This document shows positions 1 to 8,137 of a stretch of DNA of 45,594 bases, piece by piece. A model generated the notes under the pieces. That model was not told where the DNA came from. It did not search any database and saw only the letters and a list, made by a program, of their open reading frames with translations. Each line of letters opens with the position of its first letter. The stretch's first letter is position 1. The stretch spans positions 14,080 to 59,673 of the forward strand of contig MNVR01000031.1 of NCBI GenBank assembly GCA_001873995.1, in the 5' to 3' direction. Origin of the DNA: Candidatus Phelpsiimicrobium noxiivivens. GTDB lineage: Bacteria; Omnitrophota; Gorgyraeia; Velamenicoccales; Velamenicoccaceae. Made by a program: the position numbers and the translations under genes.

Positions 1-215
1 TTGAGGGTCTTTTTTGAATATAGGCCTTTTGAGACTCCCGCCTGGTTTGAGATGCAATATAGCGCGTATCCGGCCCTTGTCAGGCTCCGTATAGCATTTA
101 AAGCGCCCGGCAAGAATTTAAAGCCTTTTAGTGACGTGACGTACTTTTTGTCTCCTGGGTATTTGTTGATCACTCCATCGCGATCAAGAAAAATAACTTT
201 TTGGATCTTTTTCAT
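1..215 (-). CDS. gmhB: D-glycero-D-manno-heptose 1,7-bisphosphate 7-phosphatase (GmhB-like HAD), 3' part cut by window edge
   Basis: The minus-strand frame from ATG at 215 stays open to the left edge and gives 71 residues beginning MKKIQKVIFLDRDGVIN. The DRDGVIN motif near residues 11-17 is the HAD nucleophile loop typical of histidinol-phosphatase/GmhB proteins, and ISNQAGVSKG further on is the second HAD motif found in GmhB. GmhB removes the 7-phosphate of heptose 1,7-bisphosphate in the cytoplasm during ADP- or GDP-heptose synthesis. It starts 12 bp after the carbamoyltransferase stop, so it is the last visible gene of the operon. HddA and HddC at 38-39.7 kb supply the flanking steps, which favours the GDP-D-glycero-D-manno-heptose route. 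The C-terminal part lies outside the window. A related HAD phosphatase is the only real alternative. Confidence 0.85.
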   Translation of the reverse strand, partial: MKKIQKVIFLDRDGVINKYPGDKKYVTSLKGFKFLPGALNAIRSLTRAGYALYCISNQAGVSKGLYSKKTL

Positions 216-227
216 GATTTTACGAAG

Positions 228-1751
228 TTAATTATTTTTTGTTACCAGAAAATCTCCTATTGCCAGATTCTCAAGGCCGGTCTCCTTAAACAGCGTGAGA
301 GCATCTTTCGGTGCGCATACCATAGGTTCGCCGCGCCTGTTTAAAGAAGTATTGATAACAACCGGTATGCCTGTTTTTTTGTGAAAGTCCTTTATCAGGC
401 TGTAAAATTTTGGATTGATATTTTTACTGACTACCTGAGGACGGGCTGTTCCATCAACGTGCACAGCTTCCGGGATCCTGTTTTTCCATTGCGGCGTTAC
501 GTTAAAAGAAAGCGTCATAAATGGGCTCGGATGTTTTGATCCTAATATATCCTGCGCATATTCTTCTAAAATAGAGGGGCAAAAAGGCCTCCATTTTTCT
601 CTGAACTTGATTATAGCATTTATCTTGTCATTTGTCCCTTTGACAGAAGGATTGCCTAAAATACTTCTGTTGCCTAAAGCTCTCGGCCCCCACTCCATCC
701 TGCCCTGGAACCAGCCTACTATTTTACCTTGCGCCAATAATTCGGCCGCTCTCTGGCAGATATCCGGTGGTTTTTCAAACGTAAAACCTGATACTTTGAT
801 AGCTTTTTCAATTTCTTTATCACTGAAGCCAGGGCCCAAATAGACATGTTCCATAGGTTCTATATTTTCATTAAATTTTGCTGCCGCATAAGCTGCCGCG
901 CCAAGAGAAGCGCCTGCATCATTTGCGGCTGGTTGCACCCAGATGTTTTTTATATAAGGATGTTCCAACAATTTTCTGTTTAGTGAAATGTTTAAAGCGT
1001 AACTTCCGGCAAAACATAGAGTCCCATGCCTTTTTAATTCATCCAGCAAACAGGAGTCAATGAGCCTTAATGTTATTTCTTCCAGTTTTGCTTGCGCGGC
1101 AGCGGCAATATGGATGTATGGTTCAGAAAGCTTATCACCTGTCCTTTTGGGCCCAAACTTAGCGAGTAACTTTTCATAGCTATCAGTATGATCAAAATTG
1201 ATCTTTTTAGGGTCGCCATAAGGAGCCATGCCCATGGCTTCATAGCCGCCGTCCTCTCTTTTGAACCCAAGATAGCCTGTGGCTGCGGCATAAAAATCGC
1301 CTAAAGAGTCAGGGGCTGTTATTTTTTTTATTCTGTTGATCTCCTTACCGCGGGCACTCCCTAAGAATATTGAGATGTTCTCTTCGCATCCATCTAATAA
1401 AAGTATCGCGGCTTCTTTAAAACCGGAAAAGTAAAAACTTGACGCGATGTGCGCGATGGGATGTTCTACCCGCTCTATTTTAGTTTTTTCAATAGAAAAA
1501 TTACATTCGGAGAGGGTGTTGTTGACCAAGGTTTTTTGGCCTTGCGACAGGCATGCTACGATATCAACCTCGCTCGGCTTGATGCCGGCTGTCTCCAAAC
1601 AAAAGCGGACTGCATTTGCCGGGCACTGCCCAGGCGCGTGCTTTTCGCGTGTAAAACGGTCTTCCTCTGCCGCCGTAACAATCTTTCCGTCTATAAGAAG
1701 AGCCGCGGACGCGTTATTGCCGAAAGGCGCGGCTAACCCTAGTATTTTCAT
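228..1751 (-). CDS. NodU/CmcH-family carbamoyltransferase
   Basis: The 507-aa protein has the two-part architecture of O-carbamoyltransferases (NodU, CmcH, TobZ). An N-terminal Kae1-like ATPase half carries the metal-site pattern H97-x3-H101 followed by LLLDG at 117-121. A C-terminal YrdC-like half contains the family signature GRMEWGPRALGNRSILGNP. The family transfers a carbamoyl group from carbamoyl phosphate, through carbamoyl-adenylate, to a sugar or antibiotic hydroxyl, so the likely role is carbamoylation of a glycan residue. At residues 12-15 the sequence reads NNAS where the family usually has HDAS or HDSA, so the conserved His is Asn here. At 507 aa it is somewhat shorter than many members. 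It lies 21 bp downstream of a methyltransferase and 12 bp upstream of gmhB. The family call is firm; the acceptor is unknown. Confidence 0.92.
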   Translation of the reverse strand: MKILGLAAPFGNNASAALLIDGKIVTAAEEDRFTREKHAPGQCPANAVRFCLETAGIKPSEVDIVACLSQGQKTLVNNTLSECNFSIEKTKIERVEHPIAHIASSFYFSGFKEAAILLLDGCEENISIFLGSARGKEINRIKKITAPDSLGDFYAAATGYLGFKREDGGYEAMGMAPYGDPKKINFDHTDSYEKLLAKFGPKRTGDKLSEPYIHIAAAAQAKLEEITLRLIDSCLLDELKRHGTLCFAGSYALNISLNRKLLEHPYIKNIWVQPAANDAGASLGAAAYAAAKFNENIEPMEHVYLGPGFSDKEIEKAIKVSGFTFEKPPDICQRAAELLAQGKIVGWFQGRMEWGPRALGNRSILGNPSVKGTNDKINAIIKFREKWRPFCPSILEEYAQDILGSKHPSPFMTLSFNVTPQWKNRIPEAVHVDGTARPQVVSKNINPKFYSLIKDFHKKTGIPVVINTSLNRRGEPMVCAPKDALTLFKETGLENLAIGDFLVTKNN

Positions 1752-1772
1752 TATATGTTTCTTAAAGTTTTT

Positions 1773-2495
1773 TTAAACTTTTATGGCTCTCGCTATCAAA
1801 TGCCTGCCATAAAGTAGTTCCTTCGAAAGAAGGATCTTGTTGATCCTTCCGTAATGAACACCACCTTTTATCACAGAACGGCGTTCTTTAGACATAGCTT
1901 GTAATAGTAAGATAGGCAACAGAACCCCCATGTAACGCCCCTCATACAGGCTCGTGAAAATATCAGAGATCCTGAAACCGCTTACAGACAGAAGATATTC
2001 TAATTCATGATAACGATAAGGAAAAATATGCAGGTTAAAGATATCCTCCTTTGGATTTGCAGTCTGATCCAAAGGGGCTTCACGAAAAAACTCATATGCT
2101 CCTTCAAAAAGAAAGCGGAACCTTGATTTCAGGCTCAAGATGTTAGGGGTAGATAAGATCAAGCTACCGTCTTTTTTTATAATACGATTGATCTCTTTTA
2201 AAACATCATAAGGATTCCTTAAATGTTCAACAACTTCCATTAATAGAACGTAATCAAAATTGTTTTCTTTAAAGGGGAGAGTTTTCGTAATATCACAATA
2301 TTCAAACGGTATTTGACCGGCAAAATGGAATCTTTTTTTGTTAATATCTCCGGCCACAACATCAAAACCTTGCTTTTTTAAAGCCGCGGAATAATCACCA
2401 TCACCGCACCCAAGGTCTAAGATTCTTCCCTTGGGCAAGTCCTCAAATTTTTGAACAACAGCCCGCAACAGATAATTAATATTTTTTTTGCCCAT
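1773..2495 (-). CDS. Class I SAM-dependent methyltransferase
   Basis: The 240-aa cytoplasmic protein carries motif I (ILDLGCGDGDY, residues about 25-35) of class I methyltransferases. It continues with the post-I acidic turn, NFDYVLLMEVVEHLRNPYDVL (motif IV region) and DGSLILSTPN (motif VI region), the pattern of the Methyltransf_11/UbiE-like group. It probably O- or N-methylates a sugar or glycan intermediate; the sequence does not identify the substrate. It starts at ATG 2495, 16 bp after the upstream epimerase, with a G-rich stretch just upstream. It lies 21 bp ahead of the carbamoyltransferase, so both probably decorate the same polysaccharide. Confidence 0.88.
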   Translation of the reverse strand: MGKKNINYLLRAVVQKFEDLPKGRILDLGCGDGDYSAALKKQGFDVVAGDINKKRFHFAGQIPFEYCDITKTLPFKENNFDYVLLMEVVEHLRNPYDVLKEINRIIKKDGSLILSTPNILSLKSRFRFLFEGAYEFFREAPLDQTANPKEDIFNLHIFPYRYHELEYLLSVSGFRISDIFTSLYEGRYMGVLLPILLLQAMSKERRSVIKGGVHYGRINKILLSKELLYGRHLIARAIKV

Positions 2496-2511
2496 AAAAA
2501 CCCCAGTTTAT

Positions 2512-3561
2512 CTATCGGTTGAATTTTGAAATATTTTCAATTATATCGTCAATATTATAACTGTAATCCCAATGCGGGAAATCTGTTTTAAATTTGTTTA
2601 CGTTAGAGATATACCAAATATGGTCGCCTATCCGTGGTTTGTTAACATACTTCCATACAGCTTTTTTACGCAGAGCCTTTTCAAACTTTTCTATGGCTTC
2701 CAGTACCGAGACATTGGAAAAACGCCCACCTCCTATGTTATAGACTTCGCCACATTTGGGAGAAAGAAAAAAACAGTACATAGCATTGACCAGATCAAAG
2801 GCGTGAATATTATCACGGACCTGTTTGCCTTTATAGCCAAATACCTTGTACATATGGCCTATAGCGACACATTTTCCTAAATAAGCTAAAAATCCATGCA
2901 TTTCAGTGCTTGCGTGGGTCGAACCAGTTAGACATCCTGCCCTGAAACAAACAGTTTTTAAGCCAAAATATCTTCCGTATTCTTGTACCAAAATATCCGC
3001 GGCCAGCTTAGACACACCAAAAAGGCTGTGCAGGGATCGGTCAATACTCATTGTTTCGTTAATTCCGTTGTAAAGCCTGTGACCGCGAGAAAGGTCAAAG
3101 CGCTTTGGATACTCACGTAATGGCAGGCAGTTCGGTGAGTCACCATACACTTTATTTGTTGAAGTAAAAATGAAGACGGCCTCAGGGCAATATTTTCTGA
3201 AATTTTCCAATAAATAAAGAGTTGCATCGGCATTAACTGAGAAATCAATAAGTGGAGCGCGGCTCGCCCAGTCATGGGAAGGTTGGGCAGCAGTGTGAAT
3301 GATCAGAGAGAACTTATTATTTTTAAATATATTTGTCACTGCATTTATATTTCGTATATCAATGGCATAATGCTTGTAGTCCCGGACGTCTCTTTGGAGT
3401 CGCCTGACATTAAAAGCAGTGCTGGCCTCACTTCCAAAAAAGTAACTGCGCATATCATTGTCAATGCCGCAAACAGAAAAGCCTTTTTTAGAAAAAAAAC
3501 GCACAGCCTCGCTGCCGATAAGCCCTCCTGAGCCCGTAATTAGTAGTTTCTTCTTTTTCAT
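2512..3561 (-). CDS. Extended-SDR NAD-dependent epimerase, CDP-paratose/tyvelose 2-epimerase-like
   Basis: The 349-aa protein has an N-terminal Rossmann fold (LLITGSGGLIGSE, residues 6-18). The STNKVYGD motif near 134-141 and the block GKQVRDNIHAFDLV in the substrate domain resemble RfbE/Tyv CDP-paratose 2-epimerase, which inverts C2 of a CDP-3,6-dideoxyhexose by transient oxidation. A CDP-dideoxysugar pathway lies further upstream in this operon, which fits. The usual active-site Tyr-x3-Lys reads F181-G-V-S-K185, so the tyrosine is replaced by phenylalanine. I recall the surrounding HSLFG..K pattern as common in a subfamily of these proteins, but could not check. ATG at 3561 follows the preceding GT stop by 3 bp. 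The SDR family is certain; the exact reaction is not. Confidence 0.85.
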   Translation of the reverse strand: MKKKKLLITGSGGLIGSEAVRFFSKKGFSVCGIDNDMRSYFFGSEASTAFNVRRLQRDVRDYKHYAIDIRNINAVTNIFKNNKFSLIIHTAAQPSHDWASRAPLIDFSVNADATLYLLENFRKYCPEAVFIFTSTNKVYGDSPNCLPLREYPKRFDLSRGHRLYNGINETMSIDRSLHSLFGVSKLAADILVQEYGRYFGLKTVCFRAGCLTGSTHASTEMHGFLAYLGKCVAIGHMYKVFGYKGKQVRDNIHAFDLVNAMYCFFLSPKCGEVYNIGGGRFSNVSVLEAIEKFEKALRKKAVWKYVNKPRIGDHIWYISNVNKFKTDFPHWDYSYNIDDIIENISKFNR

Positions 3562-3564
3562 TTT

Positions 3565-4383
3565 TTATTGCTGTTTTTCGTTCTCTGTCTTTCGTTCTCT
3601 GTTCTCTGTTCTCTGTTTTCTGTTTTCTGCCTTCTCCAAAAGCATCTGCCTGTATTTGGCATAGCTCATGATCTGGTAAAGTGTGTCAAAAAACGCGACC
3701 ATGAAGCCTATAAAACCATCTTTCCAACCTTTTTTACCTATGAAACGCCTAAAGAACCTGTCAATAGCTCTCCACGCGGCCCAGCCTCCATTCATTTTTC
3801 TATTTGTTATGATCCATTTTTGAGCCTCAAGTGTTGTTTGTCTGTTCAGACTTGCCAAAAAGTGCTCAAAATCAGGATATCCCTTGTGGATAATATCGCC
3901 TTTTAGATGGCCACATGAACCTAAGACCTCTGCCCTTGGATGCACGCCGACATCTTCATACCTGAATTTTTCTTTTTTGAACAATCTTACTTTGCCGGCT
4001 GGATACCATCCGCCATAACGCACCCAATAACCCCCTATAAAATTCCGCAGTGGAACAGAAAAACACGCGTGGCCTGTTGCAGGTAACGCAGAAGTTATCT
4101 CTTCTCTTAACTCGGGAGTTACTTTTTCATCAGCATCAAGGCTTAATATCCAGCTATTTTTCGCCTGAGAATGTGCCCAATTACGATGGGTCCCTTCAAC
4201 CTCCATCTTCTTTATAAGCACTTTATCAGCCAATCCTTGCGCAATAGCGACAGTATTGTCATTGCTGAAATCATCAATAACTATTATTTCGTCAGCCCAG
4301 CCTTTAACGGAATCAAGGCATTCGTTTATATTGCCCTCTTCATTTTTAGTTAAAATTATGACGCTCAAAGGGATCTTAGCCAT
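3565..4383 (-). CDS. Family 2 glycosyltransferase, WaaE/KdtX-like, with heptad-repeat C-terminal tail
   Basis: The 272-aa protein begins LSVIILTKNEEGNINECL, a GT2 nucleotide-sugar binding start, and has the metal-binding acidic motif in LSLDADEKVT. The overall pattern, including YWVRYGGWYPAGKVRLFKK and GVHPR, matches the WaaE/KdtX group that adds sugars to the LPS inner core at the cytoplasmic membrane face. The final 21 residues (AENRKQR-TENRERK-TENEKQQ) are a charged seven-residue repeat encoded by a 7-bp DNA tandem repeat at 3573-3635 and are not part of the fold. The start overlaps the upstream aminotransferase by 8 bp, and the stop lies 3 bp before the next ATG. The exact donor and acceptor cannot be read from the sequence. 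Confidence 0.9.
   Translation of the reverse strand: MAKIPLSVIILTKNEEGNINECLDSVKGWADEIIVIDDFSNDNTVAIAQGLADKVLIKKMEVEGTHRNWAHSQAKNSWILSLDADEKVTPELREEITSALPATGHACFSVPLRNFIGGYWVRYGGWYPAGKVRLFKKEKFRYEDVGVHPRAEVLGSCGHLKGDIIHKGYPDFEHFLASLNRQTTLEAQKWIITNRKMNGGWAAWRAIDRFFRRFIGKKGWKDGFIGFMVAFFDTLYQIMSYAKYRQMLLEKAENRKQRTENRERKTENEKQQ
3573..3635. repeat. Tandem 7-bp repeat, nine units, consensus GTTCTCT (plus strand)
   Basis: Nine consecutive 7-mers can be read: GTTTTTC, GTTCTCT, GTCTTTC, GTTCTCT, GTTCTCT, GTTCTCT, GTTTTCT, GTTTTCT, GCCTTCT. Three are identical in a row. On the coding (minus) strand the unit is AGAGAAC. It encodes the charged tail of the WaaE-like glycosyltransferase and ends 5 bp before its stop. 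Seven is not a multiple of three, so a change in copy number would shift the reading frame and move the stop relative to the next start codon. Confidence 0.9.
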
Positions 4384-5485
4384 TGATTACCAGTCCTTTC
4401 AGTTTTTTACAGACATATTCAATTTGCTCCCCCTTTATATGAGGATAGATAGGCAGACACAGAACTTGCTTGCATATCTTTTCAGCTACAGGAAGATCTC
4501 CTTTTTTATACCCTAAGTTTTTATATACTTTCTGAAGATGCAATGGAACGGGATAATGGACAGCAGCACTGATGCCTGCTTTTTTTAATCCCTCAATAAC
4601 GGCATTTCTGTTTTTTACGCGTATGGCGAAAATATGGTAGATATGTTTGCCATATACTGCTTCATGCGGCAATATGATGCCGTAAAAGCCTTCCAGGTAT
4701 CTTCTATAGCAGCATGCGGCATTAGCCCTTAATTTATTCCATTGATCAAGTTTTTTCAATTTTTCTTTTAAGAAAACTGCTTGTATGGAATCAAGACGCG
4801 AATTATAACCTAATGATGTGTGGATATATCTGGATTTTCTGCCGTAATCGCGAAGTTTTTTTAATTTTTCGTATAAAGCCTCATCATTTGTGACGACCAT
4901 GCCCGCATCGCCACAAGCTCCAAGATTCTTGGTGGGATAAAAGCTGAATGCGCCTAAATCTCCCATTGACCCGGCCTTTTTTCCTTTGTATTCGGTCCCG
5001 TGGGCCTGGGCAGCATCTTCAACGATTTTTAGACCGTGTTTTTTTGAAATTTTCAGTATGGAGTCCATATCAGCTGACTGTCCATAAAGATGCACGGGCA
5101 TGACCGCCTTTGTCCTTTTCGTTACTGCTTGTCTTATCAAACAGGGGTCTATATTAAACGTCCTTTCATCAACATCCACGAAAACAGGCTTAGCGCCCGT
5201 GTATGTTACGGCAAAGGCTGAAGCGATATACGTGAATGCCGGTACAATGACTTCGTCTCCCTTGCCTATCCCCAGGCTCAAGAGGCCAAGGAATAAAGCG
5301 TCAGTTCCTGAATTTACGCCAAGGCCGTATTTGGCTCCTTCGTATCGTGCGAAATCAGTTTCAAATTCCCTGACGTTTTGGCCGAGGATAAAATCCCCTC
5401 TTTTCATCAGGTTCATAAGCGAACGGCCAGCCGCGCTTTTTATCTCTTGATATTGTGAGTTTATGTCTATAAAAGGAATATTCAT
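4376..5485 (-). CDS. DegT/DnrJ/EryC1/StrS-family PLP-dependent sugar aminotransferase
   Basis: The 369-aa protein has the full length and motif order of nucleotide-sugar aminotransferases. These are a substrate-binding start (IPFIDINSQY), the phosphate-cup GVNSGTDAL (55-63), VPAFTYIAS, the PLP aspartate region IVEDAAQAHG (155-163) and the Schiff-base lysine K186 in SFYPTKNLGACGD. Such enzymes transfer an amino group from glutamate to a 3- or 4-keto nucleotide sugar. A dTDP-glucose 4,6-dehydratase at the other end of the operon could supply the keto sugar, but that pairing is inference. It differs from the two His-type relatives at 15.0 and 35.7 kb by keeping the lysine. The stop of the DUF3108 gene and this ATG share one base (TAATG), a translational-coupling arrangement. 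Confidence 0.92.
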   Translation of the reverse strand: MNIPFIDINSQYQEIKSAAGRSLMNLMKRGDFILGQNVREFETDFARYEGAKYGLGVNSGTDALFLGLLSLGIGKGDEVIVPAFTYIASAFAVTYTGAKPVFVDVDERTFNIDPCLIRQAVTKRTKAVMPVHLYGQSADMDSILKISKKHGLKIVEDAAQAHGTEYKGKKAGSMGDLGAFSFYPTKNLGACGDAGMVVTNDEALYEKLKKLRDYGRKSRYIHTSLGYNSRLDSIQAVFLKEKLKKLDQWNKLRANAACCYRRYLEGFYGIILPHEAVYGKHIYHIFAIRVKNRNAVIEGLKKAGISAAVHYPVPLHLQKVYKNLGYKKGDLPVAEKICKQVLCLPIYPHIKGEQIEYVCKKLKGLVING

Positions 5486-6270
5486 TATTGAGGCCCTCGC
5501 TTATCCGTCACAATCCTATCCAGGACAACGGACGCGTATCCAACCGGCGTCCAACTTTTGAAAACGAGGGGTACGCGGCTATTGTCATTAGTCAACCAAA
5601 CATGAAGAGACCCGCCATGGCTTGAGGTCAGGTTAGCTCTTTTAATATCAATTAGTACTTCTTCAATTCCTTCATTCACATTAAGCGATGTAACTTTAAA
5701 ATTATAGAGGTCTCCTCCGGACATAAAAGGGATAACGACAACTTTACCTTTTTCCAGGGATAAGGTCAACATTTGGATAAAAGCCCCTAATGGGTCAATG
5801 GTATCTTTCGCGATCCGGATCTTCTTTTTACCCTGGATAGCTAAAAGAACCTCCCTATCGTAGATGACTTCTTTTTCTTTTATTTTTCCGTTGACCTCAG
5901 TTCTCTCAATGTATTTATACGGCAAGCGGCCTTTTGTTGAAAAGTTAGATTCAACGCTCGCCTTTGCGGCAATAAACCGTTCCACAAAACTTTTTGCCGA
6001 ATCAGCCTCTGCCGTAAAAACAGTATTTGAATCTCCAGGTTTTGTTGAAATTTTCAATTCTCCCATGGGGATAATAGACCAGAAGTAAAGCCTGTACACA
6101 AGGGTCCTGGGTGTTTCAAAAATATTTGCCTCTCTGCTTAAGTAGCTTGATGAAATGCCCATCTTTTTTTTGCAATTTTGGGCCGTGTCAAAAATCTTGT
6201 CTTTGATAATTCCGAAGACGACAAGGAATAAGATCAAACCGGCTAGTAAAATTTTAATTTTACGAAGCAT
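5485..6270 (-). CDS. DUF3108 domain protein, probably exported or periplasmic
   Basis: The 261-aa protein starts with a basic tip and a hydrophobic segment (residues about 5-22, LRKIKILLAGLILFLVV), so it is either anchored in the inner membrane or secreted. The rest is beta-rich. It contains the DUF3108-type opening (LVYRLYFWSIIPMGELKI), a central YDREVLLA/DPLGAF region and a closing PLVFKSWTPVGYASVVLD strand pair. DUF3108 proteins are periplasmic or outer-membrane-associated beta proteins of unsettled function. The gene is fully embedded, overlapping the upstream membrane-protein gene by 11 bp and the downstream aminotransferase by 1 bp, so it is probably expressed with the glycan genes. A role in handling or inserting the finished glycan is speculation. 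Confidence 0.75.
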   Translation of the reverse strand: MLRKIKILLAGLILFLVVFGIIKDKIFDTAQNCKKKMGISSSYLSREANIFETPRTLVYRLYFWSIIPMGELKISTKPGDSNTVFTAEADSAKSFVERFIAAKASVESNFSTKGRLPYKYIERTEVNGKIKEKEVIYDREVLLAIQGKKKIRIAKDTIDPLGAFIQMLTLSLEKGKVVVIPFMSGGDLYNFKVTSLNVNEGIEEVLIDIKRANLTSSHGGSLHVWLTNDNSRVPLVFKSWTPVGYASVVLDRIVTDKRGPQ

Positions 6271-8137
6271 CGCTTTTCTCCTTTTGAGGTTCTCCTCCGA
6301 TATCGTAAACGCTTACTGTATCAAACGTTTTAATAAGATTCCACCCCGCGATATTGTCCAATTTGGGGACTTCGCCGACCACGTCAACCGCATCTTTATA
6401 GTCTCCTTTTTTGAACAGATCATTGTGCAGAATGACATATTTTACTCCAAGCTTTTTAAGAATATTGATGGTTTCAGGCTCATTGATCTTTAAAATTCTC
6501 TTTTTTATTTCAAAGGCTTTTGAGCCGGCTATTGCTCCATTAACCAGCCGTTTTTGATGGAAAGTCTGATTATATAAGTAATCATAATTTTCCCATGCCT
6601 CGCCCGAGGAAACCATTGACATCGGATATTCGGCAACGATGATATCACCTTTTTGTTCTTTGAGCCATTGATAAACGCCGGGGACACCAGAGATATCAGT
6701 AACCCTGAATGGCGGAACATTCATAAACTCAAACAGGATTACAAGGCAAACGGCGCCTGTAAAAAACCCTTGCCTCTTCTTGTTTTTGATCCTTTCTAAT
6801 ATATTTCTTAAGCCAAAACCGGCTAAAACAGATACGCTTAAAGAAACCAGGATCCCAAAACGCGCGTAAGCGCGGAACATGGGCAAGACTTTATAGAAAA
6901 AATAAGAAGGAAGATAGATTTTAAATAAACCCAAGTCTACATACGGCGGCAGAGAACAAAAAAAAGCAAAAATAGCTGAAAAAATAAAAAATCCTATATA
7001 GAAATTTTCTCGGTTTGCCTGATAATCCGGATATTGCCCTGGGTGGGACCGTTTGTGCCGCCACTGCCTAAAAGCAAAATACGCCAAAATCAAAGGCACC
7101 CACCCCAGGTAGAGAGTTTGCTCTATGGAACCCCTGCCGTAAAATATGGAGCCGAACATCTTCTTGGTAAAACCACCGAAAATTGGATGCGTTGAAGCAG
7201 GTAAAAGATAACTGAGCGGCCGCGCGGACTGGGCAAAAAGATAGTCCAAAGAACGTACGTATTCTGATATAGCAGCTTGAGCTGAAACTCCCTTAGGCGT
7301 CAGTATGCTTTTGATAAGAGTGATTACAAAAGGGAAGCAGATCAATAAGGTGGTGAAACCTACGGCGAGTAGATTTCCGACAAAAGTCATAGCTTCTGTC
7401 ACGCGTCTTTTGATTTCCTGTAACCCAATCTTATCTTTAATAAGACATAGCTTATCACGCCACCGGTAAAATATACAAAACAACATTAAGCCAATTGTAG
7501 TTAGAATAGAAAAAAAGCCATAATAAATGTTAAAATCAATTACGAGAGCTAGAGCGAAACCCGCAAGGCAGATATTTTTTAAAGAACGTTCTTTAAAGAG
7601 TTTTATTAGCCTAAAAATATAAAAAGCGATCCAACATCCATGAAAGGCAAATCCAAATTCCATAATTTTGTTAAGATGATAAGGCGAAAATGTGTAAATA
7701 AAACCCGCAAAATAAGCAGCCAGCCTATTCTTAAAGAGTTCGTAACTCAATAAATAGACGAATAACCCACTTAACGCGAAGCCAAGCAAGACGAGCAAAT
7801 TGAAGCCTGCAGGAAAGCCAATAGTAATCGCGAGCAAATTGGAAAAACTTGAAGATATCCAAAAATATATCTGGCCTCCCAGGTTGACTCCATCGGGCGC
7901 GCCGATAAATGAACAGTCATTAAAGTTCAGGTGGTGCGCAAAAGAGAATTTGGTCCACCACCAGTTCCAGGCTGACCCGCGTAAATCCGTTGTGTAAAAG
8001 AAGCCGTAGATACAATTTTTGCTATCCAAAACGAGCGGATAAGTGATTAAAAGTGCCAAGAGCGCGTAGCAAAGAAAAACAAGAGGATAATGAATGTTTT
8101 TAAACGTGAGTTGTTTTTTATTTTCTACGTTCATCAT
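6260..8137 (-). CDS. Large polytopic membrane protein, GT-C/YfhO-like
   Basis: The 625-aa protein begins with a hydrophobic helix (YPLVFLCYALLALLITYPLV) and shows roughly ten or more further membrane segments up to about residue 470. A soluble C-terminal region of about 140 residues follows (GVPGVYQWLKEQKGDIIVAEYP...). The first outside loop contains TTDLRGSAWNWWW, an acidic site where GT-C glycosyltransferases have their catalytic DxD/ED pattern. This layout (N-terminal helix, acidic loop, many TMs, soluble tail) fits YfhO/GT-C proteins that use polyprenyl-phosphate sugars on the periplasmic face. ATG at 8137 overlaps the upstream GT stop (ATGA). I cannot tell whether it glycosylates the O-chain, lipid A or something else. 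Confidence 0.7.
   Translation of the reverse strand: MMNVENKKQLTFKNIHYPLVFLCYALLALLITYPLVLDSKNCIYGFFYTTDLRGSAWNWWWTKFSFAHHLNFNDCSFIGAPDGVNLGGQIYFWISSSFSNLLAITIGFPAGFNLLVLLGFALSGLFVYLLSYELFKNRLAAYFAGFIYTFSPYHLNKIMEFGFAFHGCWIAFYIFRLIKLFKERSLKNICLAGFALALVIDFNIYYGFFSILTTIGLMLFCIFYRWRDKLCLIKDKIGLQEIKRRVTEAMTFVGNLLAVGFTTLLICFPFVITLIKSILTPKGVSAQAAISEYVRSLDYLFAQSARPLSYLLPASTHPIFGGFTKKMFGSIFYGRGSIEQTLYLGWVPLILAYFAFRQWRHKRSHPGQYPDYQANRENFYIGFFIFSAIFAFFCSLPPYVDLGLFKIYLPSYFFYKVLPMFRAYARFGILVSLSVSVLAGFGLRNILERIKNKKRQGFFTGAVCLVILFEFMNVPPFRVTDISGVPGVYQWLKEQKGDIIVAEYPMSMVSSGEAWENYDYLYNQTFHQKRLVNGAIAGSKAFEIKKRILKINEPETINILKKLGVKYVILHNDLFKKGDYKDAVDVVGEVPKLDNIAGWNLIKTFDTVSVYDIGGEPQKEKSDAS

Noticed and set aside
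1-231. Plus-strand open frame of 76 codons at the left edge
   Set aside because: It is antisense to the partial GmhB-like gene, whose minus-strand translation shows the HAD motif DRDGVIN and fits the operon.
3573-3635. CRISPR-like array
   Set aside because: The units are 7 bp with no spacers, so it is a simple tandem repeat.
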